Part shown: one piece after another, positions 43,525 through 52,291 of the stretch
How positions within the stretch are numbered: position 1 is the first letter of the stretch
How the letters are laid out: the number at the start of each line of letters is the position of its first letter
NCBI RefSeq assembly: GCF_014397005.1
Contig: NZ_JACGWS010000013.1
Coordinates: 62,001 to 126,000 of the forward strand
Source: Kordia aestuariivivens
GTDB taxonomy: Bacteria; Bacteroidota; Bacteroidia; Flavobacteriales; Flavobacteriaceae
Direction of reading: 5' to 3'
DNA: 64,000 bases
The notes under the pieces: model-generated
Told to the model about the DNA's origin: nothing
What the model saw: the letters and a program-made list of their open reading frames with translations, nothing else
Database searches by the model: none
Translations under genes and position numbers: made by a program

Positions 43525-45120
43525 ATGAATAGTTCAAATCCATTCAAAAATTTAAAAGCGGATTTTCCCGCAAGTATTGTCGTTTTCTTCGTTGCACTTC
43601 CACTCTGTTTAGGAATTGCTTTGGCCAGTGGCGCACCTTTATTTTCAGGACTAATTGCTGGAATTGTTGGTGGTATTGTCGTTGGTGCTATAAGTGGCTC
43701 ACAAGTTGGAGTTAGTGGGCCAGCCGCAGGTTTAGCAGCAATTGTCCTAGTTGCCATTACTTCGCTAGGAAGTTTCGAAAACTTCTTAGTTGCCGTGGTA
43801 CTTGGTGGTGTTATTCAAATACTTTTTGGTGTTTTAAAATTCGGAATTATTGGATATTTTTTCCCTTCTTCTGTAATTAAAGGAATGCTAACAGGTATTG
43901 GACTCATTATTATCTTAAAACAAATTCCACACTTTTTCGGATACGATTCAAATACTGAAGGAGAACTTCCCCTTTTCCAATCAGACAGTCAAAATACATT
44001 TTTAGACATTTTCGACTCGGTCAATCACATCAGTCCTGGAGCAACGATCATTGCAGTTATTGGATTGGCAATTTTAATTCTTTGGAATACCGTTTTATCC
44101 AAAAAAGGAAAAATATTTCAATTGGTACAAGGACCATTGGTTGCCGTAGTTATAGGTATTATTTACTTTTTATTAACACAAGGAAATGTGGCATATGGAA
44201 TTTCTGCAGATCACTTAGTAAAAGTGCCTGTACCAGATGATTTTAGTTCTTTTCTCGGACAGTTTAGCTTTCCGAATTTTTCTGCCATCGGAAATCCTGC
44301 TATATGGGTAACAGCTTTTACAATTGCCTTAGTTGCAAGTTTAGAAACCTTATTATGTGTGGAAGCAACTGATAAACTAGATCCACGAAAACGTGTAACA
44401 CCAACAAACAAAGAATTATTTGCACAAGGAACAGGAAACATTCTTTCTGGATTAATTGGTGGATTGCCAATTACACAAGTAATTGTTAGAAGTTCAGCAA
44501 ACATTCAATCTGGTGGAAAAACAAAAATGTCTGCGATTATTCACGGTTTCTTATTATTAATTTCTGTGATTTTGATTCCAACATTATTAAACATGATTCC
44601 ACTTTCAGTATTGGCTGCAGTTTTATTAATTGTAGGATATAAATTAGCAAAACCTGCCTTATTCAAGCAAATGTATAAAGCTGGTTGGAAACAATTTATT
44701 CCATTTACAATTACTGTTTTAGGAATTGTTTTTATCGATTTATTATGGGGAATTGGATTAGGACTTGCCGTTGGTATTGTCGTAATATTAATTAAGAGTT
44801 TCCAAAATTCTCACTTCTTGCATATTGAAGATAAAAGTAACGGAAAACATAGAATTAAAATGACTCTTGCCGAAGAAGTAACATTCTTTAACAAAGGAGC
44901 TATTTTAAAAGAATTAGACAGTTTACCAAGAGATACATTCTTAGAATTAGATGTACGTAAAACACGTTTCTTGGACAATGATATTATAGAAATATTAGAA
45001 GATTTTTCAGAAAAAGCACGCAACAGAAACATTGATATTAAATTGATTTCAGAACGTGGAACTGTGGAAAATCCAACTAGTTTTCTTGAATTTTTTCAAC
45101 TTAGACCAAAAAGCGCTTAA
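43525..45120 (+). CDS. SulP family anion transporter (putative bicarbonate uptake)
   Basis: A 531-aa protein with about 11-14 membrane helices starting LKADFPASIVVFFVALPLCL and ending with a STAS domain (about 440-525; TFLELDVRKTRFLDNDIIEI). SulP proteins carry sulfate, bicarbonate or other anions. The adjacent carbonic anhydrase gene points to bicarbonate, as in BicA-type systems; substrate is not proven by sequence. A universal stress protein gene lies between. No promoter was recognised in the 174-bp gap upstream. Confidence 0.88.
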   Translation: MNSSNPFKNLKADFPASIVVFFVALPLCLGIALASGAPLFSGLIAGIVGGIVVGAISGSQVGVSGPAAGLAAIVLVAITSLGSFENFLVAVVLGGVIQILFGVLKFGIIGYFFPSSVIKGMLTGIGLIIILKQIPHFFGYDSNTEGELPLFQSDSQNTFLDIFDSVNHISPGATIIAVIGLAILILWNTVLSKKGKIFQLVQGPLVAVVIGIIYFLLTQGNVAYGISADHLVKVPVPDDFSSFLGQFSFPNFSAIGNPAIWVTAFTIALVASLETLLCVEATDKLDPRKRVTPTNKELFAQGTGNILSGLIGGLPITQVIVRSSANIQSGGKTKMSAIIHGFLLLISVILIPTLLNMIPLSVLAAVLLIVGYKLAKPALFKQMYKAGWKQFIPFTITVLGIVFIDLLWGIGLGLAVGIVVILIKSFQNSHFLHIEDKSNGKHRIKMTLAEEVTFFNKGAILKELDSLPRDTFLELDVRKTRFLDNDIIEILEDFSEKARNRNIDIKLISERGTVENPTSFLEFFQLRPKSA

Positions 45121-45148
45121 ACACACTAACCACTAAAAACTTAAAATC

Positions 45149-45967
45149 ATGAACACACCAAAATATAAATTACTAGTATTAACAGATCTTTCTGAAGCAT
45201 GTAACACAGCTCTGGAAAACGCGGTAAATCTTTCAAAAATCATCAATGGAAGCGTTGAAGTTTTTCATGTATTGAAACCTTCTGACATAGCAGAATACGA
45301 AAATCAATTATCTGCCATGCGTTCTATTGATGAAGAACGTGTTAATAAGAAAGCAAAACTAAAAACATTGGTTCGTGAAATTTCTAAAAAGACGGGCGTT
45401 ACCATTACGGCAAGTTCCATTTTAGGAAATTTGAAAGACGAAACCATGGAACGCATTGAAGCGGTAAAACCTGATATTGTTGTATTAGGAAAACGCACAC
45501 AAAAATTGATCAACTTTTTAGGTGACGGATTCACAAAATTTATTTTAGACACTTTTAATGGTTCTGTATTAATTTCTGGAAAAGACAAAATAATGAGTCC
45601 ATCGGAAGCAATGTCCATAGGTTTATTCAATACAACTCCAGAAGAATTATCATTAGAACTCACAAAAGATTTGCGCAAGCATACTAAAAACCCTATCAAA
45701 CGTTTTAAAGTACGTACGGATGCTGAAAAAGCAGAAGCAATTGCTGAAAACGTAATAACGTATGAGTTTGAAAACGGAAGCAATACGATGAATAATATCG
45801 CATCGTATGTTGCCAAAAATAATATTGGACTCTTATGTATGAATCCGCACACGAAGAAAAGTACTGGACCATTCCAAGGACTGAGATCTAACATTAAACA
45901 AGCGATTCAAAAAATCAACGTGCCAATTTTAATCGTGAATAACCAAGCATCAATTCAATTACAATAA
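45149..45967 (+). CDS. Universal stress protein (tandem domains)
   Basis: A 272-aa protein with an N-terminal UspA domain (YKLLVLTDLSEACNTALENA ... IVVLGKRTQKL) and a second, more divergent domain ending NVPILIVNNQASIQLQ. ATP-binding glycines are only partly kept. It is encoded between SulP and carbonic anhydrase, 28 bp and 11 bp from them, so it is probably part of the same operon and may modulate transport. Confidence 0.88.
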   Translation: MNTPKYKLLVLTDLSEACNTALENAVNLSKIINGSVEVFHVLKPSDIAEYENQLSAMRSIDEERVNKKAKLKTLVREISKKTGVTITASSILGNLKDETMERIEAVKPDIVVLGKRTQKLINFLGDGFTKFILDTFNGSVLISGKDKIMSPSEAMSIGLFNTTPEELSLELTKDLRKHTKNPIKRFKVRTDAEKAEAIAENVITYEFENGSNTMNNIASYVAKNNIGLLCMNPHTKKSTGPFQGLRSNIKQAIQKINVPILIVNNQASIQLQ

Positions 45968-45978
45968 ATACAAAAGCT

Positions 45979-46605
45979 ATGAAAGCACATACAAAAGAAA
46001 CACAAGAGATAATGACTCCAGAAACATCTTTACAAGCGTTAAAAGATGGAAACGAACGATTTATAAACAACACACAAGTAACACGTGATTTACTCGATCA
46101 GGTTTCAGATACAAGCACAGGACAATATCCGTTTGCTACTATACTGAGCTGTATTGATTCTAGAGTTTCTTCTGAATTAATTTTTGATCAAGGAATCGGA
46201 GACATTTTCAGCGTTCGTATTGCAGGAAACTTTGTCAATGAAGACATCTTAGGAAGCATGGAATTTGCGTGCAAACTTGCCGGAACAAAATTAGTGCTTG
46301 TTTTAGGACATACGGCATGTGGCGCTGTAAAAGGTGCTTGCGATCATGCAAGACTTGGAAACCTAACTGCATTAATCAACAAAATAGAACCTGCGGTAGA
46401 AGCAGTTACTGAACCAACAGACGAAAGTTTACGCAACTCAGGAAATATAGAATTCGTAAACAATGTTGCGGTTAAAAATGTAGAAATGACCATTGAAAAC
46501 ATTCGCAATCAAAGTCCTGTGTTAGCCGAACAAGAACGCAACGGAGAAATCAGCATTGTCGGTGGAATGTATGATATTAATAATGGTAAAGTAACGTTTT
46601 TATAG
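45979..46605 (+). CDS. Beta-class carbonic anhydrase
   Basis: A 208-aa protein with the zinc ligands Cys58, His111 and Cys114 (ILSCIDSRVSSELIFDQ and VLGHTACGAVKGAC) and the Asp60-Arg62 dyad. It hydrates CO2 reversibly. Paired with the SulP transporter, it would equilibrate imported bicarbonate with CO2 for carboxylases. Length is typical. Confidence 0.96.
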   Translation: MKAHTKETQEIMTPETSLQALKDGNERFINNTQVTRDLLDQVSDTSTGQYPFATILSCIDSRVSSELIFDQGIGDIFSVRIAGNFVNEDILGSMEFACKLAGTKLVLVLGHTACGAVKGACDHARLGNLTALINKIEPAVEAVTEPTDESLRNSGNIEFVNNVAVKNVEMTIENIRNQSPVLAEQERNGEISIVGGMYDINNGKVTFL

Positions 46606-46607
46606 GA

Positions 46608-47303
46608 ATGAATTTTAAACAGAAAATAAGTGCCATTTTACTAACACTTTTCATGATTCCACTATTAAGTTGGAGTCAAGACGAAACTGGAAATTGGTTG
46701 ATGTATTTTGGAACCAACAAAATCAGTGAAAAATTTAGTATTCATACGGAAGTTCAATTTCGTAATCACACGATTTTTCCTAACAATACGGAACAATGGT
46801 TGTTGCGAACTGGATTAAACTATCACTTTGCCAAAAATGCGTTTGCAACTGCTGGATATGCTTATATCGGAAGTTTTGTATACGATAGCGAACGTGATAG
46901 TCCAGAAACGGAAGAACATCGTATTTGGCAACAATTGATTACCACAAATAATCTAGGACGCGTAAAATTTGAACATCGATACAGAGCTGAACAACGTTGG
47001 GTTGAAGACGATTTTAAAACACGTTTTCGTTACCGATTGATGCTTTTTATTCCCGTAAACAAACCCGTAATAGAAACAGGAACATTTTTCTTTGGTGTCT
47101 ACAATGAAATCTTTGTCAACGGAGAAGAAGAATTTTTCGACAGAAATCGATTGTACGGCGGTATCGGATATCAATTAAACAAAAACCTAAACTTACAAAC
47201 TGGAATGCTATACCAGCGTGTAAGTACAACAGGAAAAGGATATTTACAATTTAGTGTGATTTACAATACAGACTTACGAAAAAAAGAAAAAGAAAAAAAT
47301 TAG
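46608..47303 (+). CDS. DUF2490 domain outer-membrane protein
   Basis: A 231-aa exported protein (signal peptide ending LLSWSQ) of the DUF2490 family, a small beta-barrel type: WLMYFGTNKISEKFSIHTEV, RTGLNYHFAKNAFATAGYAY, FEHRYRAEQRWV. It begins 2 bp after the carbonic anhydrase stop, so it belongs to the operon. A strong hairpin terminator follows. It could be a pore, but that is speculation. Confidence 0.88.
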   Translation: MNFKQKISAILLTLFMIPLLSWSQDETGNWLMYFGTNKISEKFSIHTEVQFRNHTIFPNNTEQWLLRTGLNYHFAKNAFATAGYAYIGSFVYDSERDSPETEEHRIWQQLITTNNLGRVKFEHRYRAEQRWVEDDFKTRFRYRLMLFIPVNKPVIETGTFFFGVYNEIFVNGEEEFFDRNRLYGGIGYQLNKNLNLQTGMLYQRVSTTGKGYLQFSVIYNTDLRKKEKEKN

Positions 47304-47324
47304 TTAGTTTATTTTTGTTGTTAC

Positions 47325-47363
47325 GAAAAGCTACAATGTCATCAAGTGACATTGTAGCTTTTC
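47325..47363 (+). terminator. Terminator of the SulP/carbonic anhydrase operon
   Basis: A perfect 17-bp stem GAAAAGCTACAATGTCA with its complement and a 5-nt loop TCAAG, followed by TATTTTAAA, 22 nt after the DUF2490 stop codon. Confidence 0.9.
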
Positions 47364-47455
47364 TATTTTAAAATGTAAAGATTGGAAGATAAAAAAAAAA
47401 CCCTTGCTACTTTTCAATGTTACACAGGAAAAACCGTCAATTTGTCGTATCTTTA

Positions 47456-47618
47456 ATACCATTTCTGATGTTAAATTACACATAAGAAAAATGATGAGTT
47501 TTTGCGTTAGATAAAAAAAGAAAAAATATTCATAGCAGTAGCTACAACTTATTTCTATTTTGAAATATAACGTGAAAAGGTGTATTTTAATTGAGTGATT
47601 TAATATTGGAAATGGTAT
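47456..47618. mobile_element. Candidate MITE-like element with 10-bp inverted ends
   Basis: ATACCATTTC (47456-47465) and GAAATGGTAT (47609-47618) are exact inverted repeats that enclose 143 bp of very AT-rich, gene-free DNA. Outside them TTTA and AAA also nearly match. This is the pattern of a small non-autonomous transposon, but it could be chance or a regulator site pair; no other copy is in the window. Confidence 0.4.
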
Positions 47619-47650
47619 AAAGTGCTAAAAAACCAAGAAAAAGAAAAAAC

Positions 47651-47812
47651 ATGTTCGGATTATTCAAAAAGAAAACAGAAAAAGAAAAACTCTACGATCA
47701 ATACGGAAAGCTCACTAAAGAAGCTTTTGATCTCTCAACCTCAAACAGAAAACTAAGCGATCAGAAAGCTGCTGAAGCCGAAGAAATCATGAAAAAAATT
47801 GAAGCCTTGTAA
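47651..47812 (+). CDS. Lacal_2735 family small protein
   Basis: A 53-aa protein: MFGLFKKKTEKEKLYDQYGK, then LTKEAFDLSTSNRKLSDQKA, ending EIMKKIEAL. This is the flavobacterial Lacal_2735 family, often encoded near Crp/Fnr-type regulators and stress genes. It is helical and highly charged with no known function. It is 40 bp upstream of the operator of the Crp/Fnr gene. Confidence 0.85.
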   Translation: MFGLFKKKTEKEKLYDQYGKLTKEAFDLSTSNRKLSDQKAAEAEEIMKKIEAL

Positions 47813-47851
47813 CAAAATCTTCCGTTAGATATTGTTTGTTAAAAAAGTTCT

Positions 47852-47895
47852 GTGACTTTTGTTACTGAGCAACGCTGTGGAAAACAATACTTTTG
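47852..47895 (+). promoter_or_regulatory. Operator 1 (GTGAC-TTTT-GTTAC) and -7 box of the Crp/Fnr gene
   Basis: The palindrome lies at 47852-47865 with one mismatch to the other sites (GTGAC). The -7 box TACTTTTG (47888-47895) is a perfect TAnnTTTG; its end is 30 nt beyond the palindrome. The regulator may therefore control its own gene. Confidence 0.75.
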
Positions 47896-47946
47896 CTTTC
47901 TAAATACTTTCTTTACCTTTAAAGACGAAAAACTGCTAATCCAATT

Positions 47947-48582
47947 ATGATTCAGGAACTCAAAAACAGCTACGGACATCTATTTGAAGATGAACTACTG
48001 AATGAAATAGCGCAAGTAGGAACTTTTAAAGAAGTCCCAGCTGGCTTTACGCTGATGTCCATTGGCGATTATGTACGTGGAATGCCGTTGCTAGTTTCTG
48101 GAGCCATCAAAATCATGCGAGAAGACAAAGAAGGAGACGAATTACTACTCTACTATTTAGAACAAGGAGAAACCTGCTCTATGACGATGAACTGTTGCAT
48201 GGGACAAACCAAAAGTGAAATTAAAGCAGTTGCTGAAAAAGACACAAAACTCATCATGGTTCCTGTTCAAAAAATGGAAGAGTGGACTGCAAAATACAAA
48301 TCCTGGCGAAATTTTGTATTCCAAAGCTATCATACACGTTTAAACGAAGTATTACACATTTTGGATAGTGTGGCTTTTGAAAAAATGGATCAGCGTTTAC
48401 TCAACTATTTAAAAGAAAAAATTCGAGTAAACAAAACAAATACAATTCACAACACGCACCAAGAAATCGCGTATGATTTACACACTTCCAGAGTTGTAAT
48501 TTCACGACTTCTAAAAAAATTAGAACAAATGGGGCGCATAGAATTACACAGAAATCATATTAAAATCATAAATTTAGTCTGA
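47947..48582 (+). CDS. Crp/Fnr family regulator with Cys cluster (putative sulfane-sulfur sensor)
   Basis: A 211-aa protein: N-terminal cyclic-nucleotide-binding fold (about 15-125), long dimer helix, C-terminal winged helix with recognition part NTHQEIAYDLHTSRVVISRL (about 169-188). Cys77, Cys83 and Cys84 (GETCSMTMNCCMG) lie where CRP binds its ligand; there is no N-terminal Fnr-type Fe-S cysteine cluster. It heads a run of sulfur genes that all carry the same palindrome upstream. I infer that it senses sulfide/persulfide or thiosulfate through these cysteines and activates those genes. Confidence 0.85.
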   Translation: MIQELKNSYGHLFEDELLNEIAQVGTFKEVPAGFTLMSIGDYVRGMPLLVSGAIKIMREDKEGDELLLYYLEQGETCSMTMNCCMGQTKSEIKAVAEKDTKLIMVPVQKMEEWTAKYKSWRNFVFQSYHTRLNEVLHILDSVAFEKMDQRLLNYLKEKIRVNKTNTIHNTHQEIAYDLHTSRVVISRLLKKLEQMGRIELHRNHIKIINLV

Positions 48583-48586
48583 TTAT

Positions 48587-48630
48587 GTAACTTTTGTTAC
48601 TGTGTGATCATTCCATAAAATGGTACTTTG
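48587..48630 (+). promoter_or_regulatory. Operator 2 (GTAAC-TTTT-GTTAC) and -7 box of tauE
   Basis: Perfect 14-bp palindrome at 48587-48600, four bases after the regulator stop codon. The -7-like box GTACTTTG ends at 48630, 30 nt beyond the palindrome. Confidence 0.82.
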
Positions 48631-48653
48631 CACTAACAAATATCTGAACAACT

Positions 48654-49451
48654 ATGGAAATACTTGGCTATGTTAGTGCCTTGATTATTGGAATTTCATT
48701 AGGACTTATTGGCGGCGGCGGCTCTATACTAGCCGTTCCTGTACTTGCATATCTATTCTCTGTAAACGAAAAAGTAGCTACTGCATACTCACTATTCATC
48801 GTGGGAACAAGTGCGCTAGTTGGCGGTTTAAAGCAGCACTTAAAAGGCTATGTAGATTGGCGTACTGCTGTCGTATTCGGAATTCCTGCCATTATTGGTG
48901 TCACCTTAGTTCGTTACTATGTCGTTCCTGCATTACCAGATACACTATTCACTATTGGAAATTTTGACTTCACACGCCGAATGGGAATGTTTGGTTTATT
49001 TGCTGTATTAATGTTTCCCGCTGCATTTTCGATGCTAAAAGAACGTAAAGAAAAAGTTGCCGAAGGAACGGTTCATTACAACTATCCATTAATATTAATT
49101 GAAGGATTAGTTGTCGGTGCTATTACAGGTATGATTGGTGCTGGCGGCGGATTCTTAATAATTCCTGCTTTGGTTTTACTAGCAAATGTAGACATGAAAA
49201 TTGCCGTTGGAACTTCACTCATTATCATTGCGTTTAAATCATTACTAGGTTTCTTTTTGGGCGATGCACTAACGATGGAAATCGATTGGGAATTTTTAGC
49301 AATATTCACGAGTATTTCATTGGTTGGAATCTTCATCGGAAGCTATCTAGGGAACTTTATTGACGGAAAAAAGCTCAAAAAAGGATTTGGCTATTTCATC
49401 TTTATCATGGCAATCTTTATCTTCTACATGGAATTCTTCGTGAAACAATAA
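48654..49451 (+). CDS. TauE/SafE family sulfite/organosulfonate exporter
   Basis: A 265-aa membrane protein with about eight helices and the two family signatures SLGLIGGGGSILAVPVLAYL and ITGMIGAGGGFLIIPALVLL. The family moves sulfite, sulfonates or sulfoacetate across the inner membrane. In flavobacteria a TauE gene next to an MBL-rhodanese is a usual partner and may export sulfite made by persulfide oxidation. It carries operator 2. Confidence 0.9.
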   Translation: MEILGYVSALIIGISLGLIGGGGSILAVPVLAYLFSVNEKVATAYSLFIVGTSALVGGLKQHLKGYVDWRTAVVFGIPAIIGVTLVRYYVVPALPDTLFTIGNFDFTRRMGMFGLFAVLMFPAAFSMLKERKEKVAEGTVHYNYPLILIEGLVVGAITGMIGAGGGFLIIPALVLLANVDMKIAVGTSLIIIAFKSLLGFFLGDALTMEIDWEFLAIFTSISLVGIFIGSYLGNFIDGKKLKKGFGYFIFIMAIFIFYMEFFVKQ

Positions 49452-49552
49452 TTCCCTCAAAAAAAGTACACACAGTGGATTCTTTAAATTTCACAAAAGC
49501 TATATTTAGCTCAAATTAAATAAAAAACTCACTCAAAAAAACTCACGCTACT

Positions 49553-49596
49553 GTAACAAAAGTTACTGTGTACGTAGCAAAAACAGCCTAATTTTG
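49553..49596 (+). promoter_or_regulatory. Operator 3 (GTAAC-AAAA-GTTAC) and -7 box of the MBL-rhodanese gene
   Basis: Perfect palindrome at 49553-49566, followed by TGTGTA. The -7 box TAATTTTG (49589-49596) is a perfect consensus match; its end is 30 nt beyond the palindrome. Confidence 0.85.
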
Positions 49597-49622
49597 TTCC
49601 TGTAATTATAAAATAAGAAATC

Positions 49623-51029
49623 ATGAACATTGAACAAATATATACAGGCTGTTTAGCACAAGGTGCTTATTATATAGAAAGTAATGGCGAAGTTGCTATT
49701 ATTGATCCATTACGTGAAGTACAACCATATTTAGATAAAGCTACAAAGCAAAACGCAAAAATTAAATATATTTTTGAAACACATTTTCATGCAGATTTTG
49801 TAAGCGGACACGTAACACTTGCCAAAAAAACAGGCGCGCCAATTATATACGGACCAAATGCAACACCATCTTTTGACGCTATCATTGCGGAAGACAATCA
49901 AGAATTCAAATTAGGAAATATTACAATTATTGCATTGCATACGCCTGGTCACACGATGGAAAGTACCACGTATTTATTACGTGATGAAAACGGAAAAGAT
50001 CATGCTATCTTCAGTGGTGACACCTTATTTTTAGGCGATGTTGGAAGACCCGATTTGGCTCAAAAACTTGGAAAGATTACTATAGACGATTTAGCAGGTT
50101 ATCTATATGATAGCTTACGCGAAAAAATCATGCCGTTAGCAGATGATGTCATTGTATATCCTGCACATGGAGCGGGTTCTGCATGCGGAAAAAACATGAT
50201 GAAAGAAACCATTGATACGTTGGGAAATCAGAAGCAAATGAACTACGCGTTACGCGCTGATATGACCAAAGAAGAATTCATCAAAGAAGTGACAGACGGA
50301 TTGCTTCCACCACCAAGTTATTTCCCAGACAATGTAAAACTCAACAAAGAAGGTTATGCTGATATTTCCGAAGTATTACAACGTGGAACTCAAGCATTAA
50401 CTCCAGAAGTATTTGAAACCATTGCCAACGAAACTGGGGCTATTGTGTTGGATGTTCGCCATCAAGATGAATTTGTAAAAGGACACATTCCACGTGCTAT
50501 TTTTATAGGATTGGATGGAAGTTTCGCTCCTTGGGTTGGCGCATTAATTGCTGACATTCAACAACCTATATTATTAGTAACACCAGAAGGTCGCGAAAAA
50601 GAAGCTGTAACACGCTTATCAAGAGTTGGATTTGATCATACCTTAGGTTATTTAGAAGGCGGATTTGACGCTTGGAAAAAAGCTGCCAAAGAATACGATA
50701 CAATGAGTTCAATTTCAACGCTAACTTTTCAAGAAGTATTCAATAAAAACAGTCAAGTTTTTGATGTACGTAAAGAAAGTGAATTCAAATCTGAACACAT
50801 TCTAGATGCAAAAAATACACCTTTAGATTTCCTAAATAATCACTTAGCCGAATTTCCGAATGACCAACCGTTTTACGTGCATTGCGCAGGCGGTTACAGA
50901 AGTGTCATTGCGGCATCTATCTTAAAAAGTAGAGGAATTCATAATATGATCAATGTAGAAGGTGGTTTTAAAGCCATCAAGGAAACGAATATTCCTGTTT
51001 CTGCATACGTTTGCCCATCAACGTTATAA
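49623..51029 (+). CDS. Metallo-beta-lactamase fold persulfide dioxygenase-like protein with two rhodanese domains
   Basis: A 468-aa fusion. Residues 1-240 are an ETHE1/BlaC-like MBL domain with THFHADFVSGH (His54, His56, Asp58, His63), HTPGHTMES and GDTLFLGDVGRPD. Two rhodanese domains follow: the first (about 250-350) has PEGREKEA in place of the active Cys loop and is probably inactive; the second (about 365-465) has the active loop HCAGGYRS. It likely oxidises glutathione or protein persulfide to sulfite and handles sulfane sulfur. It carries operator 3. Confidence 0.93.
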   Translation: MNIEQIYTGCLAQGAYYIESNGEVAIIDPLREVQPYLDKATKQNAKIKYIFETHFHADFVSGHVTLAKKTGAPIIYGPNATPSFDAIIAEDNQEFKLGNITIIALHTPGHTMESTTYLLRDENGKDHAIFSGDTLFLGDVGRPDLAQKLGKITIDDLAGYLYDSLREKIMPLADDVIVYPAHGAGSACGKNMMKETIDTLGNQKQMNYALRADMTKEEFIKEVTDGLLPPPSYFPDNVKLNKEGYADISEVLQRGTQALTPEVFETIANETGAIVLDVRHQDEFVKGHIPRAIFIGLDGSFAPWVGALIADIQQPILLVTPEGREKEAVTRLSRVGFDHTLGYLEGGFDAWKKAAKEYDTMSSISTLTFQEVFNKNSQVFDVRKESEFKSEHILDAKNTPLDFLNNHLAEFPNDQPFYVHCAGGYRSVIAASILKSRGIHNMINVEGGFKAIKETNIPVSAYVCPSTL

Positions 51030-51044
51030 AAATAAAAGCGTTCT

Positions 51045-51088
51045 GTAACTTATGTTACTGTGTAGGATTTGTAACACACTTATTTTCG
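51045..51088 (+). promoter_or_regulatory. Operator 4 (GTAAC-TTAT-GTTAC) and -7 box of the rhodanese gene
   Basis: Perfect half-sites at 51045-51058, followed by TGTGTA. TATTTTCG (51081-51088) is one mismatch from the -7 consensus; its end is 30 nt beyond the palindrome. Confidence 0.82.
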
Positions 51089-51119
51089 CTTCAAATTAAA
51101 AACCCCTAAATACGAATAT

Positions 51120-51464
51120 ATGTCATTTTTCACCTCTTTATTTGGCGACAAAACCAAATCAACTGATCAAATTGAAATTTTAGATGTTGACACATTTAAC
51201 AAATTAATTACTGCTGAAAATGTACAACTCATTGATGTTCGAACTGGTTTTGAATACAAAGCTGGACATATTCAAAACGCTGTGAATATTGACTTTTTTG
51301 ATCGTGCAAATTTTAATGAAAACTTTTCAAGTTTCGACAGAGAAAAACCGATCTATCTATATTGCAGATCAGGAAATCGAAGTCAACGAGCGGCAAAAAA
51401 ACTACTTCAAATTGGGTTCAAAAAAATATACGATCTAAAAGGCGGTTATAAGGCTTGGAAGTAA
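51120..51464 (+). CDS. Single-domain rhodanese (sulfurtransferase)
   Basis: A 114-aa protein with one rhodanese fold: VQLIDVRTGFEYKAGHIQNA and the active-site loop YCRSGNRSQRAAK with the persulfide-forming Cys. It moves sulfane sulfur between donors and acceptors. No signal peptide. It carries operator 4 and follows the MBL-rhodanese gene; separate operators suggest each gene is its own unit. Confidence 0.92.
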   Translation: MSFFTSLFGDKTKSTDQIEILDVDTFNKLITAENVQLIDVRTGFEYKAGHIQNAVNIDFFDRANFNENFSSFDREKPIYLYCRSGNRSQRAAKKLLQIGFKKIYDLKGGYKAWK

Positions 51465-51542
51465 TTTTATTTAATGTGAGTTCGATATAAGAATTATCTA
51501 AATTAAATTTGAACTAACGGAGTAAATAGTTAATTCAAACTT

Positions 51543-51606
51543 CATTTTCTTTGCCCGTACAAAGAATACTGAATCAAGTCAGCACAGGCTTCAACAAAAG
51601 AAAATG
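51543..51606. repeat. Nested palindromes downstream of the rhodanese gene
   Basis: TTCTTTG-CCCGTA-CAAAGAA (51547-51566) is followed by ACTGAATCAAGTCAGCA, a shortened CAAG-type palindrome. CATTTTCTTT (51543-51552) and AAAGAAAATG (51597-51606) form outer arms. It may serve as a bidirectional terminator between convergent genes. Confidence 0.55.
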
Positions 51607-51629
51607 TGCTTAGAAAAAAATATTGACTA

Positions 51630-52226
51630 TTATTTGGAAAGCACCAACGTTGACATACTTCGTAAGTCGTTAACGTTGGTGCTTTTTACGAGTTCTAAAA
51701 ATGAAAGCTGATGTGTTTCCATGAGTTCGTTTAGTAGACTTCGAGTTAATAAAAAACGTTCAGATTCATCTCTCAGGAAATAAACTCCATCTTGTAAATG
51801 CGTTGCTTTTCCTTCTACACCAATATCGGAAGTCATTCGGATAAACAAACTTCCTTCCTTTTTCAATACACGGACCAATTCTGCAAATAATTGTTTAAAA
51901 TGTGTTTCGCTTCTCGCGAAATGCAATACGGCATTACAAATAATATGATGAAATGTATTTTCTGGAAACGGAATTTTTTCTATTGGTGCGACTTTAAAAT
52001 TAGCTTCAAGTTCAGGATAGCGGTTTTTTAAATTTTCAATGTGAGTTGAATTAGTATCTATTGCATAAAACTGAAATCCACTTTCGTGAAAATACTGCAA
52101 GTTTCGTCCACTTCCGCAACCTGCATCCAATACAAGATCGTTCGCTTGATAGCGACCTTTTAAAATTTGATCGATCAAATAAATATCTGCATTGCCTAAA
52201 ATTTCAATCAACTGTTTTTGTTTCAT
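51630..52226 (-). CDS. Class I SAM-dependent methyltransferase
   Basis: A 198-aa protein of the Methyltransf_11 type: motif I LVLDAGCGSGRNLQYF, acidic residue FYAIDTNSTHI, and post-I IICNAVLHFARSETHFKQLF. It may methylate a small molecule. It points away from the sulfur genes and shares the intergenic region of operator 5 (palindrome 66 bp upstream of its start), so it may belong to the same regulon; that is only inference. Confidence 0.85.
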   Translation of the reverse strand: MKQKQLIEILGNADIYLIDQILKGRYQANDLVLDAGCGSGRNLQYFHESGFQFYAIDTNSTHIENLKNRYPELEANFKVAPIEKIPFPENTFHHIICNAVLHFARSETHFKQLFAELVRVLKKEGSLFIRMTSDIGVEGKATHLQDGVYFLRDESERFLLTRSLLNELMETHQLSFLELVKSTNVNDLRSMSTLVLSK

Positions 52227-52291
52227 CAGGATAAAAATAAAACACTTTTAGCATACAAACACGTGTTCATCATAGAACTTTTTAAGACTTT

